DNA from: Thiosocius sp049669185
GTDB lineage: Bacteria > Pseudomonadota > Gammaproteobacteria > Chromatiales > Chromatiaceae
Length of the DNA stretch: 28,633 nt
Assembly: GCA_049669185.1 (NCBI GenBank)
Contig: JBATKF010000195.1
Span: 1-28,633 of the forward strand
Reading direction: 5' to 3'
Shown piece after piece: positions 7,750 through 15,233 of the stretch. Every line of letters starts with the position of its first letter. Position 1 is the first letter of the stretch. The notes beneath the pieces were generated by a model. It was not told where the DNA came from, ran no database searches, and saw only the letters and a program-made list of their open reading frames with translations. A program made the position numbers and the translations under genes.

Positions 7750-8724
7750 CTATCCAGAAATCTTGACCTCCTGGAGAGGGCAGGGCACTCTTCTTCGCGG
7801 CGGAATTTCCTGGGCCCTGCTTTCAGCCCATTCCTTGGCCATGTCAATGAAGGCAACGCAGCCCGCATTGTTGTAGCCATTTTTGCGGGTGATCGCAGTG
7901 ACGGCCTGGCGGGGTAGATCGGGGCTTAGCCCGATAAAATGGAGTCCGCACTGATTGCGAACAATGCTGCTGGGCAGCACGGTGGCCCGCGACCCAATTT
8001 GGATCATTTCAACAATCACATTCAAGGAATTGGTCTCGACGGCAATGTGCGGCTCGATGGCATGCTCGAAACAGTAGCCGTCTACCAGGCGCCTCATGAT
8101 GAATGCCGAATTGAGCAGCACCAGGAACTCCTGCTCCAACTCCTCCGGGGTCATGCTCTCCTGTTGCCCGGCACGCGGATGGTCGTTACCGACTGCGACG
8201 CCCAGCGTTTCTTCGAAAAGCGTGTGCGCATCAACGTCCTGCAGTCTCGATCCCAGAGTGATTGAGTTGGTGAATGCGATACCGACATCGATCCGGCCTT
8301 CCATCAAAGCGGTAACGATTTCATCCTGAGGCATTTCCAAGGTACTAAGGGATATGCCGGGATAACGGGTATTGAATCGATCCAGCAAACAGCACGTGAT
8401 CTGGTCGGTGATCGGCGTCCATCCCAGACGGAGTCTACCTCGGCTCAAGTCGTCGATGTCGCTGATGGCACGGGTCCCTTCGTCCAGCTCATGCCAGGCG
8501 CGGCGTACATGATTCAGATAGACCTCTCCGGCATGGGTCAGCCGGACATTGCGCCCCGAACGATCGAACAAAGAAGTCTGTAGTGCCTGCTCGAGAAGCT
8601 TGATTTGCTGGGATAAAGAGGGCTGAGAGACATGCAGGATCTCGGCTGCCCGCGTATAGCTGCCGTGTTCCGCAATCGCGATCAGGTATTGGAGTGAACG
8701 CGGAAAGACGTCTCGCCGGTTCAT
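7750..8724 (-). CDS. LysR-family transcription regulator, CynR-like; probable regulator of the scn operon
   Basis: 324 residues. The N-terminal winged helix-turn-helix covers residues ~8-66 (SLQYLIAIAEHGSYTRAAE, VSQPSLSQQIKLLEQAL, LFDRSGRNVRLTHAG), followed by the linker helix and a two-lobed effector domain (GRLRLGWTP... and MEGRIDVGIAF). The DNA-binding part is very close in pattern to CynR, the activator of cyanase operons in response to cyanate. The C-terminal ~20 residues are basic and proline-rich beyond the usual domain. The start at 8724 is supported by GGAG (plus-strand CTCC at 8731-8734). It is divergent from scnB with 178 bases between starts, the usual LysR arrangement, so control of the thiocyanate hydrolase genes and self-repression are inferred. 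The effector could be thiocyanate, cyanate or another small anion. Confidence 0.88.
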   Translation of the reverse strand: MNRRDVFPRSLQYLIAIAEHGSYTRAAEILHVSQPSLSQQIKLLEQALQTSLFDRSGRNVRLTHAGEVYLNHVRRAWHELDEGTRAISDIDDLSRGRLRLGWTPITDQITCCLLDRFNTRYPGISLSTLEMPQDEIVTALMEGRIDVGIAFTNSITLGSRLQDVDAHTLFEETLGVAVGNDHPRAGQQESMTPEELEQEFLVLLNSAFIMRRLVDGYCFEHAIEPHIAVETNSLNVIVEMIQIGSRATVLPSSIVRNQCGLHFIGLSPDLPRQAVTAITRKNGYNNAGCVAFIDMAKEWAESRAQEIPPRRRVPCPLQEVKISG

Positions 8725-8754
8725 AGGCAGCTCCTATAAGAGGAATAGCTATTG

Positions 8755-8830
8755 AGTCTTAGACTTCTTACGTACCCATCCTAGACTCAGTCTGTCAGTC
8801 GCCGAAATCCGCGTCCATAAGAAATTTTCT
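8755..8830. promoter_or_regulatory. Divergent lysR-scnB control region with three inverted repeats
   Basis: Three short perfect inverted repeats with a one-base centre lie in the 178-base divergent spacer: AGTCT-T-AGACT (8755-8765), AGACT-C-AGTCT (8783-8793) and AGAAA-T-TTTCT (8820-8830). The first two use the same five-base arms in opposite order, with centres 28 bases apart; a lone AGTC follows at 8797-8800. Paired binding sites of this kind are typical of LysR regulators (a recognition site and an activation site nearer the promoter). No unambiguous -35/-10 pair could be assigned. Binding is an inference. Confidence 0.5.
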
Positions 8831-8902
8831 CTAAGTGAAAACCCTAGCATGGGGCACCCCGCTTAACAAATCGCTCGAACACAACAGAGGAGGCTTCAAA
8901 TA

Positions 8903-9334
8903 ATGTCATCGAACATCAGGCAGAAAGTGATGCGGCATCTCGAAATTGTCCGTCAGCTTCAGCCCGCTCTGCACGCAGAGACGCACGCACCGGCTCCCGA
9001 TCAAGTCGACAACGCGCACTACCGCGCATACACCCGCATGGCGCACGACGTAGGCGGAGAGCCGGACGTGCCCATTGTTTGGGAGGAAAAAGAAGAGGAG
9101 GTGTGGGAACACAACACGTTTGTAACCTGTGAGGTTCTCGCCTGGCGCGGGGTGTGGAATGCCGAAGAGAGACGGCGTCGGCAGAATGTTGATGTTGGGC
9201 AGACGCAGTATTTGGGATTGCCTTATTACGGGCGCTGGCTGCTCACGGCCGCAAGAATCCTGGTCGACAAACAGTACGTCACGCTCACCGAACTCTCCGA
9301 CAAGATAGACGAGGTCAAAAAACGCTATGAGTAA
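8903..9334 (+). CDS. scnB: Thiocyanate hydrolase beta subunit
   Basis: 143 residues. It corresponds to the N-terminal half of the nitrile hydratase beta subunit: a leading helix, VWEHNTFVTCEVLAWRG (residues 67-83) and YYGRWLLTAARILVDKQYVT (108-127), the Y-x2-W-L-x-A-A-x-I-L pattern of that family. An arginine run R90-R93 sits where nitrile hydratase beta has a conserved arginine that bonds to the oxidised cysteines; that equivalence is inferred. In thiocyanate hydrolase (SCN- + 2 H2O to COS + NH3 + OH-) the nitrile-hydratase beta chain is split into separate beta and alpha subunits. Split genes in the order beta-alpha-gamma identify this operon as scn rather than nitrile hydratase. A strong AGAGGAGG at 8886-8893 fixes the start. 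The 3' end overlaps scnA by eight bases. It is slightly shorter than the Thiobacillus thioparus subunit (157 aa). Confidence 0.92.
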   Translation: MSSNIRQKVMRHLEIVRQLQPALHAETHAPAPDQVDNAHYRAYTRMAHDVGGEPDVPIVWEEKEEEVWEHNTFVTCEVLAWRGVWNAEERRRRQNVDVGQTQYLGLPYYGRWLLTAARILVDKQYVTLTELSDKIDEVKKRYE

Positions 9335-9695
9335 GCCGCACTACGATCGAGAGCACCATGTAAAGAAGGCCACCGGGATCGGCGACCCTCAGTGCTTTAA
9401 GGGGGAAGCGCCGCCGCCAAAGTTCAAGGTGGGGGACAAGGTGAGAATCAAGGACTTGCCCGATATTTTCTACAGCCGTACTCAAGTCTACACCCGCGGT
9501 GCGCCGGCAGTAGTCGCCGAGCTGGTTTACGAGAGCCCGGCAGCGGAAGACGAGTCGTGGGACAACACGGAGAACGTTACCTGGTTCTACAGCGTGATCT
9601 TTAAGCAAAAAGACCTGTGGCCGGAATATCCTGATGCATTCGCGAACGATACGGTGGAAACGGAGTTGCCAGAACGATGGCTGGAGCCTATGTAG
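9327..9695 (+). CDS. scnA: Thiocyanate hydrolase alpha subunit
   Basis: 122 residues, equivalent to the C-terminal SH3-like half of nitrile hydratase beta. Residues 32-44 (KFKVGDKVRIKDL) start the barrel, RTQVYTRGAPAVV (51-63) matches the conserved R-x3-Y-x-R-G-x2-G/A-x-V element, and WFYSVIFKQKDLWPE (86-100) plus the ending RWLEPM match the family's terminal strands. It forms the cytoplasmic heteromultimer with ScnB and ScnC and has no catalytic metal ligands itself. The start overlaps the scnB stop region (ATG at 9327, scnB stop at 9332-9334), which implies translational coupling. The length is close to the Thiobacillus protein (126 aa). Confidence 0.92.
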   Translation: MSKPHYDREHHVKKATGIGDPQCFKGEAPPPKFKVGDKVRIKDLPDIFYSRTQVYTRGAPAVVAELVYESPAAEDESWDNTENVTWFYSVIFKQKDLWPEYPDAFANDTVETELPERWLEPM

Positions 9696-9753
9696 CCGGA
9701 TCTACGGAATGTAAGCATAGACGAATTTAGTCATAGAGACGGAGGAAACTTAG

Positions 9754-10452
9754 ATGGCAGAGAAACATAAACCTGCGCCGATGGTCGACGAAGTCAGCGA
9801 ATTCGAAGTCCTGGAAATTGCCGTGCGTGAGCTGGCTATCGAGAAGGGACTTTTCACCGCAGAGGACCATCAGCGTTGGACCGAGTACATGCATACCCTC
9901 GGGCCACTCCCGGCGGCGCGCCTGGTCGCCAAGGCATGGCTTGATCCTGAATTCAAAAAGCTGGCGGTCGAAGATGGCGTCAAGGCCAGCCTGGAAGTAG
10001 GCATCGACTGGATCAGCGCTATGCCAACTCATTTCGGGACCCCTAGCGACTATTGCAACCTGCGTGTCCTCGAAGATACGCCGACCTTGCACCACGTGGT
10101 CGTGTGCACGCTTTGCTCCTGCTATCCGCGGCCGATTCTGGGTCAATCGCCGGAGTGGTACCGGACCCCTAACTATCGCCGCCGGCTGGTTCGTTGGCCG
10201 CGGCAGGTATTGGCGGAATTTGGTCTGCAGCTGCCGGAAGAGGTGGAAGTGCGGGTCGAAGACTCCAACCAGAAATCCCGCTTCATCGTAATGCCGGTGC
10301 GCCCCGAAGGCACCGAGGGTTGGACGGAAGACCAGCTTGCGGAAATCGTGACCCGAGACTGCCTCATCGGCGTAGCCCTACCCAAGCCGGGTAAGACCGC
10401 GAATGACCCGCGCCCCGTGCGTCCCGCGGTCAATCCGTATCACCATCATTAG
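9754..10452 (+). CDS. scnC: Thiocyanate hydrolase gamma subunit (cobalt catalytic subunit)
   Basis: 232 residues, homologous to nitrile hydratase alpha. The metal site is visible as VVVC118-T-L-C121-S-C123-Y, the cobalt-type signature (threonine, not serine, after the first cysteine). By homology C118 is a thiolate ligand, C121 becomes cysteine sulfinate and C123 cysteine sulfenate, with backbone amides of S122 and C123 completing the Co(III) site. Other family landmarks are ARLVAKAWLDPEFKKL (55-70), the PxW-Y-R stretch PEWYRTPNYRRRLVRWPR (133-150) and the ending DCLIGVALP. GGAGGAA at 9741-9747 supports ATG 9754; the 58-base gap after scnA is the longest inside the operon. The C-terminus ends in three histidines (YHHH). 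It is near the Thiobacillus length (243 aa). High confidence in function. Confidence 0.95.
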   Translation: MAEKHKPAPMVDEVSEFEVLEIAVRELAIEKGLFTAEDHQRWTEYMHTLGPLPAARLVAKAWLDPEFKKLAVEDGVKASLEVGIDWISAMPTHFGTPSDYCNLRVLEDTPTLHHVVVCTLCSCYPRPILGQSPEWYRTPNYRRRLVRWPRQVLAEFGLQLPEEVEVRVEDSNQKSRFIVMPVRPEGTEGWTEDQLAEIVTRDCLIGVALPKPGKTANDPRPVRPAVNPYHHH

Positions 10453-10460
10453 GATTCGAA

Positions 10461-10913
10461 ATGACCGAGATCAATCCGAAATACTTGGAACTCGATGCGG
10501 AAATGTCAAGCCGCGACCTGGATCAGTCGCCGGTGTCGCTTCTGGAAAAGATCAAACAGGAAGGGAGGATCTGGGACGATCTGTGCGAGGAGTATGGCGT
10601 AGACAATCCCGACCCACCCTGGCGGATCACGCTCGAAGCCACGTGCGATATGTTGGCGGACGGCTATTGGCAAACCTTCAATATCTGCAAACCAAAAGAA
10701 GAACGGAATCCTGAAGAGGAAAGCAAGAAGCTGGATGGTGTGGAGCGCCGTTGGGAAGAGGACCAACTGGTCAAGCAGCATTACTCGGAAGTCCCGTTTC
10801 CAGAGAGCCAGCTTCTGGCCCTCGCGCACACGTTGATTCGGCGCGGCCTGATGGATGAGGAAGACTTGGCCAAGAAGATGGCGGAGGTGAATCAGCGCCT
10901 CCACATGACCTGA
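10461..10913 (+). CDS. Thiocyanate hydrolase activator / cobalt chaperone (P15K-like)
   Basis: 150 residues, starting eight bases after scnC. The C-terminal third (HYSEVPFPESQLLALAHTLIRRGLMDEEDLAKKMAEVNQRL, residues 108-147, described here by its ends and helices) resembles the N-terminal helical part of nitrile hydratase beta and its activator proteins. In Thiobacillus thioparus a 15-kDa protein encoded right after scnC (P15K) is needed for cobalt incorporation and activity, and size and position match here. The middle (residues 78-105) is highly charged and probably disordered. Cysteines occur at 42, 62 and 76 but not as a metal motif. It is cytoplasmic and co-transcribed with scnBAC by position. 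I am confident of the role by synteny and moderately so by sequence. Confidence 0.8.
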   Translation: MTEINPKYLELDAEMSSRDLDQSPVSLLEKIKQEGRIWDDLCEEYGVDNPDPPWRITLEATCDMLADGYWQTFNICKPKEERNPEEESKKLDGVERRWEEDQLVKQHYSEVPFPESQLLALAHTLIRRGLMDEEDLAKKMAEVNQRLHMT

Positions 10914-11070
10914 TGTGCTTTGTTAGCTCTCGTATTCTTGCTGTGCCGCGCAGTGACGAATCAAGAACTGACTTATCAGATTAGCTGTTGCGCACCAACC
11001 CGGTGTCTTGTGCCGAACGTTTAGTGCAAGCGCACCAAGGCTTGGCTTTGTTAAACGAGGAGCTGAATTG
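10914..11070 (+). promoter_or_regulatory. Leader between scn genes and ABC importer: direct repeat and palindrome
   Basis: This 157-base spacer is long for the operon. A weak hairpin CACAT...ATGTG overlaps the P15K stop codon (10902-10917) and is followed by CTTTGTT. The nine-base direct repeat GCGCACCAA occurs at 10990-10998 and 11030-11038, exactly 40 bases apart. The second copy runs into the palindrome CCAAG-G-CTTGG (11035-11045). A separate promoter or processing site for the transporter genes is likely but no -10/-35 pair is clear. Confidence 0.35.
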
Positions 11071-11904
11071 ATGTCAATTCGTGGTGTACACATCAATATT
11101 GACAATCTTACTCATCGCTATACACCGAAAAGCCCGCTCACATTCGACAATGTGCGGGTGGAGGCCAAACCAGGGGAGGCGCTGGTCATTATCGGCCGGT
11201 CGGGTTGTGGTAAATCCACTCTGCTGCACATCATAGCCGGCCTGATGCACGCGACCAGTGGATCCCTCAAGCTAGACAACGAAGAAGTCAAGGAGCCCTC
11301 AGCCCGCTGGGTGATGATGTTCCAGGCGCCGCATCTCTTTCCCTGGATGACGGTGGAGCGAAATGTCGGCATTGGTCTCCATTTTGCTGGCTGGGCCAGG
11401 GACAAGATGCGCGATCGGGTGGCCGAGGCCATCAGCCTCGTTCATCTCGAGGACTATGCACAGAATAATGTGCAGGACCTTTCTGGAGGGCAGCAGCAAC
11501 GGGTCGCGCTAGCCCGTTCATTGGTGATGGAGCCAGAGATGCTGCTGCTGGATGAACCTTTCTCCGCACTGGACGCCTTTACCCGGGCGTCGTTGCAGCG
11601 GGACGTTCGTTCCATTGCCAAAGAGCTGGGCATCAATCTGGTAATGGTCACTCACGATATTGACGAAGCGGTGTTGATGGCGGATCGCGCGCTGATCATG
11701 GCGGGATCTCCCGGCAAAATTATGCACGATATCAGCGTCCACCTTCCCGACCCAAGAGATCGGGAAGATCCTGAAGTTCAAACGATGCGTAGACAGTTAA
11801 TGGACACCTTCGAAGAAGCAGCAAACATACAGAAGGCAAATGACGGTACCCAAGGCAACGCCGGCAACTTGAACAAAGCGAGCGGTTTATCTCAGCTAGT
11901 CTGA
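11071..11904 (+). CDS. ABC importer ATP-binding protein, NitT/TauT (nitrate/sulfonate/taurine) type
   Basis: 277 residues. Walker A is G42-R-S-G-C-G-K-S-T50, the Q-loop Q85, the signature L137-S-G-G-Q-Q-Q-R144, Walker B LLLDEP (158-163) and the H-loop H195, all intact. The sequence around MFQAPHLFPWMTVERNV is typical of the SsuB/TauB/NrtD group. The chosen ATG 11071 has GAGGAG at 11057-11062; the frame is open 21 codons further upstream but without a better start. The C-terminal ~45 residues after the core are polar and extend beyond the minimum domain. It energises the two permeases encoded downstream. Because it follows scnBAC and P15K, import of thiocyanate (possibly also cyanate or nitrate) is inferred. 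Confidence 0.9.
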   Translation: MSIRGVHINIDNLTHRYTPKSPLTFDNVRVEAKPGEALVIIGRSGCGKSTLLHIIAGLMHATSGSLKLDNEEVKEPSARWVMMFQAPHLFPWMTVERNVGIGLHFAGWARDKMRDRVAEAISLVHLEDYAQNNVQDLSGGQQQRVALARSLVMEPEMLLLDEPFSALDAFTRASLQRDVRSIAKELGINLVMVTHDIDEAVLMADRALIMAGSPGKIMHDISVHLPDPRDREDPEVQTMRRQLMDTFEEAANIQKANDGTQGNAGNLNKASGLSQLV

Positions 11905-11954
11905 TCCACACCCCGGTGATCAAGCGCTAGCAACCAGACGGAGGCTAACCAGTA

Positions 11955-13286
11955 ATGAAGAAGCAGAACGATGATACCTATGACGATCAGACTGCTGAAT
12001 CTCTGATCGCCATGCGCAAACAGCATGATGGGATAATCGACGATCCCAATCTCGTCATCGACTACGATCCCATGTTTGCCAATATCCTGGGGAGCAGCGT
12101 CGATCGGCGTGATTTCCTAAAGATAGGTGCGGCCGGAATGTTTGCGGGGGCGGTTCCATCCGCCCAAACTTTCGCCGCCGAGAAAAAATGGGATCCGGTG
12201 GTCAAAATCGGCTACATACCGATCACGGATTCCGCGGCGCTGCTGATCGCTCACGAATTGGGATTCTTGAAAGATGAAGGCATCGATTCGGTTAAACCGA
12301 AACTCATTCGCGGCTGGTCGCCGTTGGTCGAGGCCTTTGCGTCGCACCAGTTCAATCTTACCCATATGCTGATACCCATCCCGATTTGGATGCGTTACAA
12401 CAACAAATATCCGGTCAAGATCACCGCTTGGGATCACACCAACGGATCGGCGATTTTGGTTGGCAAGGATTCGGGGATCAATTCACCAAAGGACTTTGGC
12501 GGCAAGCAATTCGCGGTACCGTACTGGTATTCGATCCACAACATCGTTTCCCAGCGGATCATGAAGAACGCCGGCATTACCCCGGTGATCAAGCCCCAGA
12601 GCGCCAAGCTGGCGCCCAATGAATGTAACTTCGTCGTACTGGCGCCGCCCGAGATGCCGCCGGCGCTCGCGGCCAAATCGATTGACGGCTATTGCGTTGC
12701 GGAACCCTTCAATGCCCTGGGCGAAATCAAGGCGGGCGGTAAGGTACTGCGCTTCACCGGCGACGTGTGGAAGGGGCATCCGTGCTGCGTGGTCGTCATG
12801 CACGAGGAAAACACCCAGGATCCAGAGCGCGCTGCCTGGACCCAGGGCATTCACAACGCCATTGTAAAGGCCCAGGTGCATCTGGCCCAGAATCGTGAGG
12901 AAATGGCGGTTCTGTTGTCCCGCGACGGTAAGCGCTACCTGCCATTCCCGAAGGAAGTGGTCAAGCGGGCGATGATGTTCTACGACCCTGCGTATTACAA
13001 CAACCCCCTCGCCATCAAGCATCCGGAATGGGGCATGGACCGGATCAATTTCCAGGGCTGGCCTTACCGCTCGGCAACCGAGCTGGTCGTATCTGATCTG
13101 AAGAAAACGGTTATCACCGGCGACGATTCCTTCCTCAAGGAACTCTCTCCAGAGTTCGTTGCGGACGATCTGGTCAACTACGGCTTCATCAAGAAATCCC
13201 TGGACCTCAATCCGGGCTGGAAGGACGACGCCAGTGTGCCCAAGTCGGGCGATCCCTTTGTCCGCACGGAGGTGGTTCAACTGTGA
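11955..13286 (+). CDS. ABC importer substrate-binding protein (NrtA/CmpA-like), Tat signal
   Basis: 443 residues. A twin-arginine motif (D50-R-R-D-F-L-K, residues 50-56) followed by the hydrophobic GAAGMFAGAVPSA and QTFA/AEKKW gives a Tat export signal. It is unusual that about 49 polar residues precede it. The mature part starts VVKIGYIPITDSAALLIAHELGFLKDEG, the NMT1/NrtA-type opening, and contains the lobe-crossing segments FAVPYWYSIHNIVS and IDGYCVAEPFNALGEI. NrtA and CmpA bind nitrate and bicarbonate; here the anion could be thiocyanate. GGAGG at 11940-11944 lies before ATG 11955. The 3' end overlaps the permease start by four bases. Two adjacent cysteines (HPCCVVVMH) and several tryptophans are in the ligand-binding half. 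Function as a binding protein is nearly certain, ligand inferred. Confidence 0.88.
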   Translation: MKKQNDDTYDDQTAESLIAMRKQHDGIIDDPNLVIDYDPMFANILGSSVDRRDFLKIGAAGMFAGAVPSAQTFAAEKKWDPVVKIGYIPITDSAALLIAHELGFLKDEGIDSVKPKLIRGWSPLVEAFASHQFNLTHMLIPIPIWMRYNNKYPVKITAWDHTNGSAILVGKDSGINSPKDFGGKQFAVPYWYSIHNIVSQRIMKNAGITPVIKPQSAKLAPNECNFVVLAPPEMPPALAAKSIDGYCVAEPFNALGEIKAGGKVLRFTGDVWKGHPCCVVVMHEENTQDPERAAWTQGIHNAIVKAQVHLAQNREEMAVLLSRDGKRYLPFPKEVVKRAMMFYDPAYYNNPLAIKHPEWGMDRINFQGWPYRSATELVVSDLKKTVITGDDSFLKELSPEFVADDLVNYGFIKKSLDLNPGWKDDASVPKSGDPFVRTEVVQL

Positions 13287-14122
13287 GCAACGGCGCCGCA
13301 CATGCCGATGCTTCGACCGCGCAGGCAGCGGTTGTGCACGATTTTCTGAAGTCGGCATCGCGGCGCTTTTTCAATGGGTTTGTCGGTTTGGCGACCCTCT
13401 TTGTCCTCTGGTGGATAGGGGGATATGCCCTATCCGCCAATCCGGCGACGGAGAGTTTTTCCGACTTCGGCCCCATTCCCACGTTCAAGGCAATACCTGC
13501 CTTGTGGGAGGCAGGAAAGATTCAGAGCGCCGTTGTGGCGAGCGGTTATCGGTTGGGCATGGGCTTGCTGATCGCCTTTGCTATCGGTGTTCCCCTGGGA
13601 ATTCTCATGGGTCGCAGCAAGCGGTTTCGGGAGCTCAGCAATTCGCCGTTTCAGCTGTTGCGAATGGTGAGCCCGCTTTCCTGGATGCCGCTCGCCGTGC
13701 TGATATTCGTTGCCTCCTGGGATCAGTCGATTATCTTTCTGATCACGATTGCCGCGGTGTGGCCCATCGCCTTCGCCACGGCCGCCGGCCTGGCGAAGGT
13801 CGATCCCGCCTGGTTCAAGGTGGCGCGTAACCTCGGTGCCAAGCCCTGGCATATGGTCTTCAATATCACCATCCCCGCGATCGCCTTCGATATCTCCACC
13901 GGCACCCGTCTGGCGCTAGGGATTGCCTGGGTCGTCCTGGTGCCGGCGGAACTGCTCGGAGTGACCTCCGGCCTCGGTTACGCTATCAAGGATGCACGGG
14001 AAACCCTGGCCTACAGTGACCTCACGGCGATAGTGCTGGTGATCGGAGTGATCGGTTGGTTTCTCGACAGTCTCGTCGCGATGCTTGTCAAGCGCTTCAA
14101 TTGGCACAAGGGCGGGGAGTAA
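13283..14122 (+). CDS. ABC importer permease 1 (NitT/TauT type)
   Basis: 279 residues with a GTG start that overlaps the stop of the binding-protein gene (GTGA) and is preceded by GGAGG at 13268-13272. It has about six membrane segments. The cytoplasmic EAA-type coupling loop is AAGLAKVDPAWFKVARNLGA, followed by the conserved IPAIAFDISTGTRLALGIAWVVLVPAELL. The family includes NrtB, SsuC, TauC and CmpB. It is closely related to the next gene over nearly its whole length, for example GYRLGMGLLIAFAIGVPLGI here and GYRLGVGLLIAIAIGVPIGI there. It therefore probably forms a heterodimer with permease 2 rather than the usual homodimer. Confidence 0.9.
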   Translation: MSNGAAHADASTAQAAVVHDFLKSASRRFFNGFVGLATLFVLWWIGGYALSANPATESFSDFGPIPTFKAIPALWEAGKIQSAVVASGYRLGMGLLIAFAIGVPLGILMGRSKRFRELSNSPFQLLRMVSPLSWMPLAVLIFVASWDQSIIFLITIAAVWPIAFATAAGLAKVDPAWFKVARNLGAKPWHMVFNITIPAIAFDISTGTRLALGIAWVVLVPAELLGVTSGLGYAIKDARETLAYSDLTAIVLVIGVIGWFLDSLVAMLVKRFNWHKGGE

Positions 14123-14125
14123 CGC

Positions 14126-14947
14126 ATGAACGGGGTTGCCGAAACCATGCGGATGGGAGAGCTCAGAATTTCCCGGGCTTTGCGATCATCCGGCAGGGAA
14201 CTTGGGAACTTCCTGGGCGGCCTGCTGATCCTGTTCGTGCTCTGGTACCTCGGCGTCGAGTTCATTGCGTCGAATCCGGACAAGGCCAGTTTTGCGGATT
14301 TTGGGCCGATACCCGCATTCAAGGCGTTTCCCTGGCTCTGGGAAGACGGGATCCTTCAGAGCGCCATCACGGCCAGTGGTTACCGACTGGGTGTCGGCCT
14401 TCTGATTGCCATTGCCATCGGTGTGCCCATTGGCATCATCATGGGCTTAAGCAAGCGCTTTCGTGAATTCAGCAACGCACCCTTTCAGCTGCTGCGCATG
14501 GTGAGCCCTCTTTCGTGGGAACCGATCGCCGTCCTGTCGTTCGGTCTCGCCGGTGCCACCGTTATCTTTTTGATTGCGATAGCCGCGGTCTGGCCGATCA
14601 TCTTTGCCACGGCTGCCGGCCTGGCCAAGGTCGATCCGGCCTGGTTTAAGGTGGCGCGGAATCTTGGTGCCAGCCGCTGGCACATGCTCACCCAGATCAT
14701 CATCCCGGCCATTGCATACGATGTGCTCACCGGCATTCGGCTGGCGTTGGGTGTGGCCTGGATTGTCCTGGTGCCCGCAGAGTTTCTCGGCGTATCCGAA
14801 GGCCTGGGCTACGCGGTGCAGGATGCAAAGGAGTCGCTGTCTTACGACAGTCTGATGGCCATGATCCTCATCATCGGCGCCATCGGCTATCTGCTGGACA
14901 GCGCCTGTGTGCTGGCGCTCAAGCGCTATAGCTGGCACAAGGGATGA
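14126..14947 (+). CDS. ABC importer permease 2 (paralogue of permease 1)
   Basis: 273 residues, starting three bases after permease 1, with GGGGAG at 14113-14118 as ribosome-binding site. It shares the SNP-x4-SF-x-DFGPIP opening, the FQLLRMVSPLSW segment and the EAA-type loop AAGLAKVDPAWFKVARNLGA, which is identical in both permeases. It ends in the same YSWHKG/FNWHKG tail. The DNA of the two genes is also alike here (compare about 13788-13840 and 14620-14672), so this is a tandem duplication still recognisable at base level. The residue after SPLSW differs (M versus E), as do other positions lining the path. It is likely the second half of a heterodimeric channel for the importer. Confidence 0.9.
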   Translation: MNGVAETMRMGELRISRALRSSGRELGNFLGGLLILFVLWYLGVEFIASNPDKASFADFGPIPAFKAFPWLWEDGILQSAITASGYRLGVGLLIAIAIGVPIGIIMGLSKRFREFSNAPFQLLRMVSPLSWEPIAVLSFGLAGATVIFLIAIAAVWPIIFATAAGLAKVDPAWFKVARNLGASRWHMLTQIIIPAIAYDVLTGIRLALGVAWIVLVPAEFLGVSEGLGYAVQDAKESLSYDSLMAMILIIGAIGYLLDSACVLALKRYSWHKG

Positions 14948-15022
14948 CGGTAAAAGAAGGTGCGTCTCCTGACGATTGATCTTTGTTGATGCAACTAACC
15001 AGAGAATGGAGGAGAAGTGACG

Positions 15023-15211
15023 ATGCAAAATCATACTGCAACAGTTCATCAAATCGCAGCGGACAAGAAGGCAATCGCCTGGCCGTTGCAACTTATCGGC
15101 GCGTTCCTGCTGGGCAGCATCATTCTGTACGGCGCAGGATTCTTGAACACTGCGGCCGTGCACAATGCGGCACATGATACTCGCCACTCCCAGGGATTTC
15201 CCTGCCATTGA
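15023..15211 (+). CDS. cbtB: CbtB-type cobalt transporter subunit, copy 1
   Basis: 62 residues: a short cytoplasmic head, one membrane helix (PLQLIGAFLLGSIILYGAGF) and a conserved histidine-rich tail, AAVHNAAHDTRHSQGFPCH, with four histidines and a terminal Cys-His. This tail is the hallmark of CbtB, the small subunit of the CbtAB cobalt importer. ATG 15023 is chosen because GGAGGAG (15008-15014) lies eight bases away and the second copy starts with the same MQN; the in-frame GTG at 15017 is too close to that site. It is 75 bases downstream of permease 2 and 22 bases before cbtA. No cobalamin riboswitch-like box is seen in front, which supports control with the scn genes rather than by B12. 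Confidence 0.88.
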   Translation: MQNHTATVHQIAADKKAIAWPLQLIGAFLLGSIILYGAGFLNTAAVHNAAHDTRHSQGFPCH

Positions 15212-15233
15212 TTTCGGAGTCGAGGAGAGAACC

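Noticed and set aside
8903..10913. Nitrile hydratase operon
   Set aside because: The catalytic motif is shared, but the beta chain is split into two genes in the order beta-alpha-gamma, the subunit sizes match thiocyanate hydrolase, and a P15K-like activator follows; nitrile hydratase would have one full beta gene and usually an amidase nearby.
12483..13358. 291-codon minus-strand frame opposite the binding-protein gene
   Set aside because: Shadow of the NrtA-like gene; no motifs and no ribosome-binding site.
14948..15022. Cobalamin riboswitch before cbtB
   Set aside because: The spacer is only 75 bases and shows no B12-box-like conserved core; too short for a full cobalamin aptamer.
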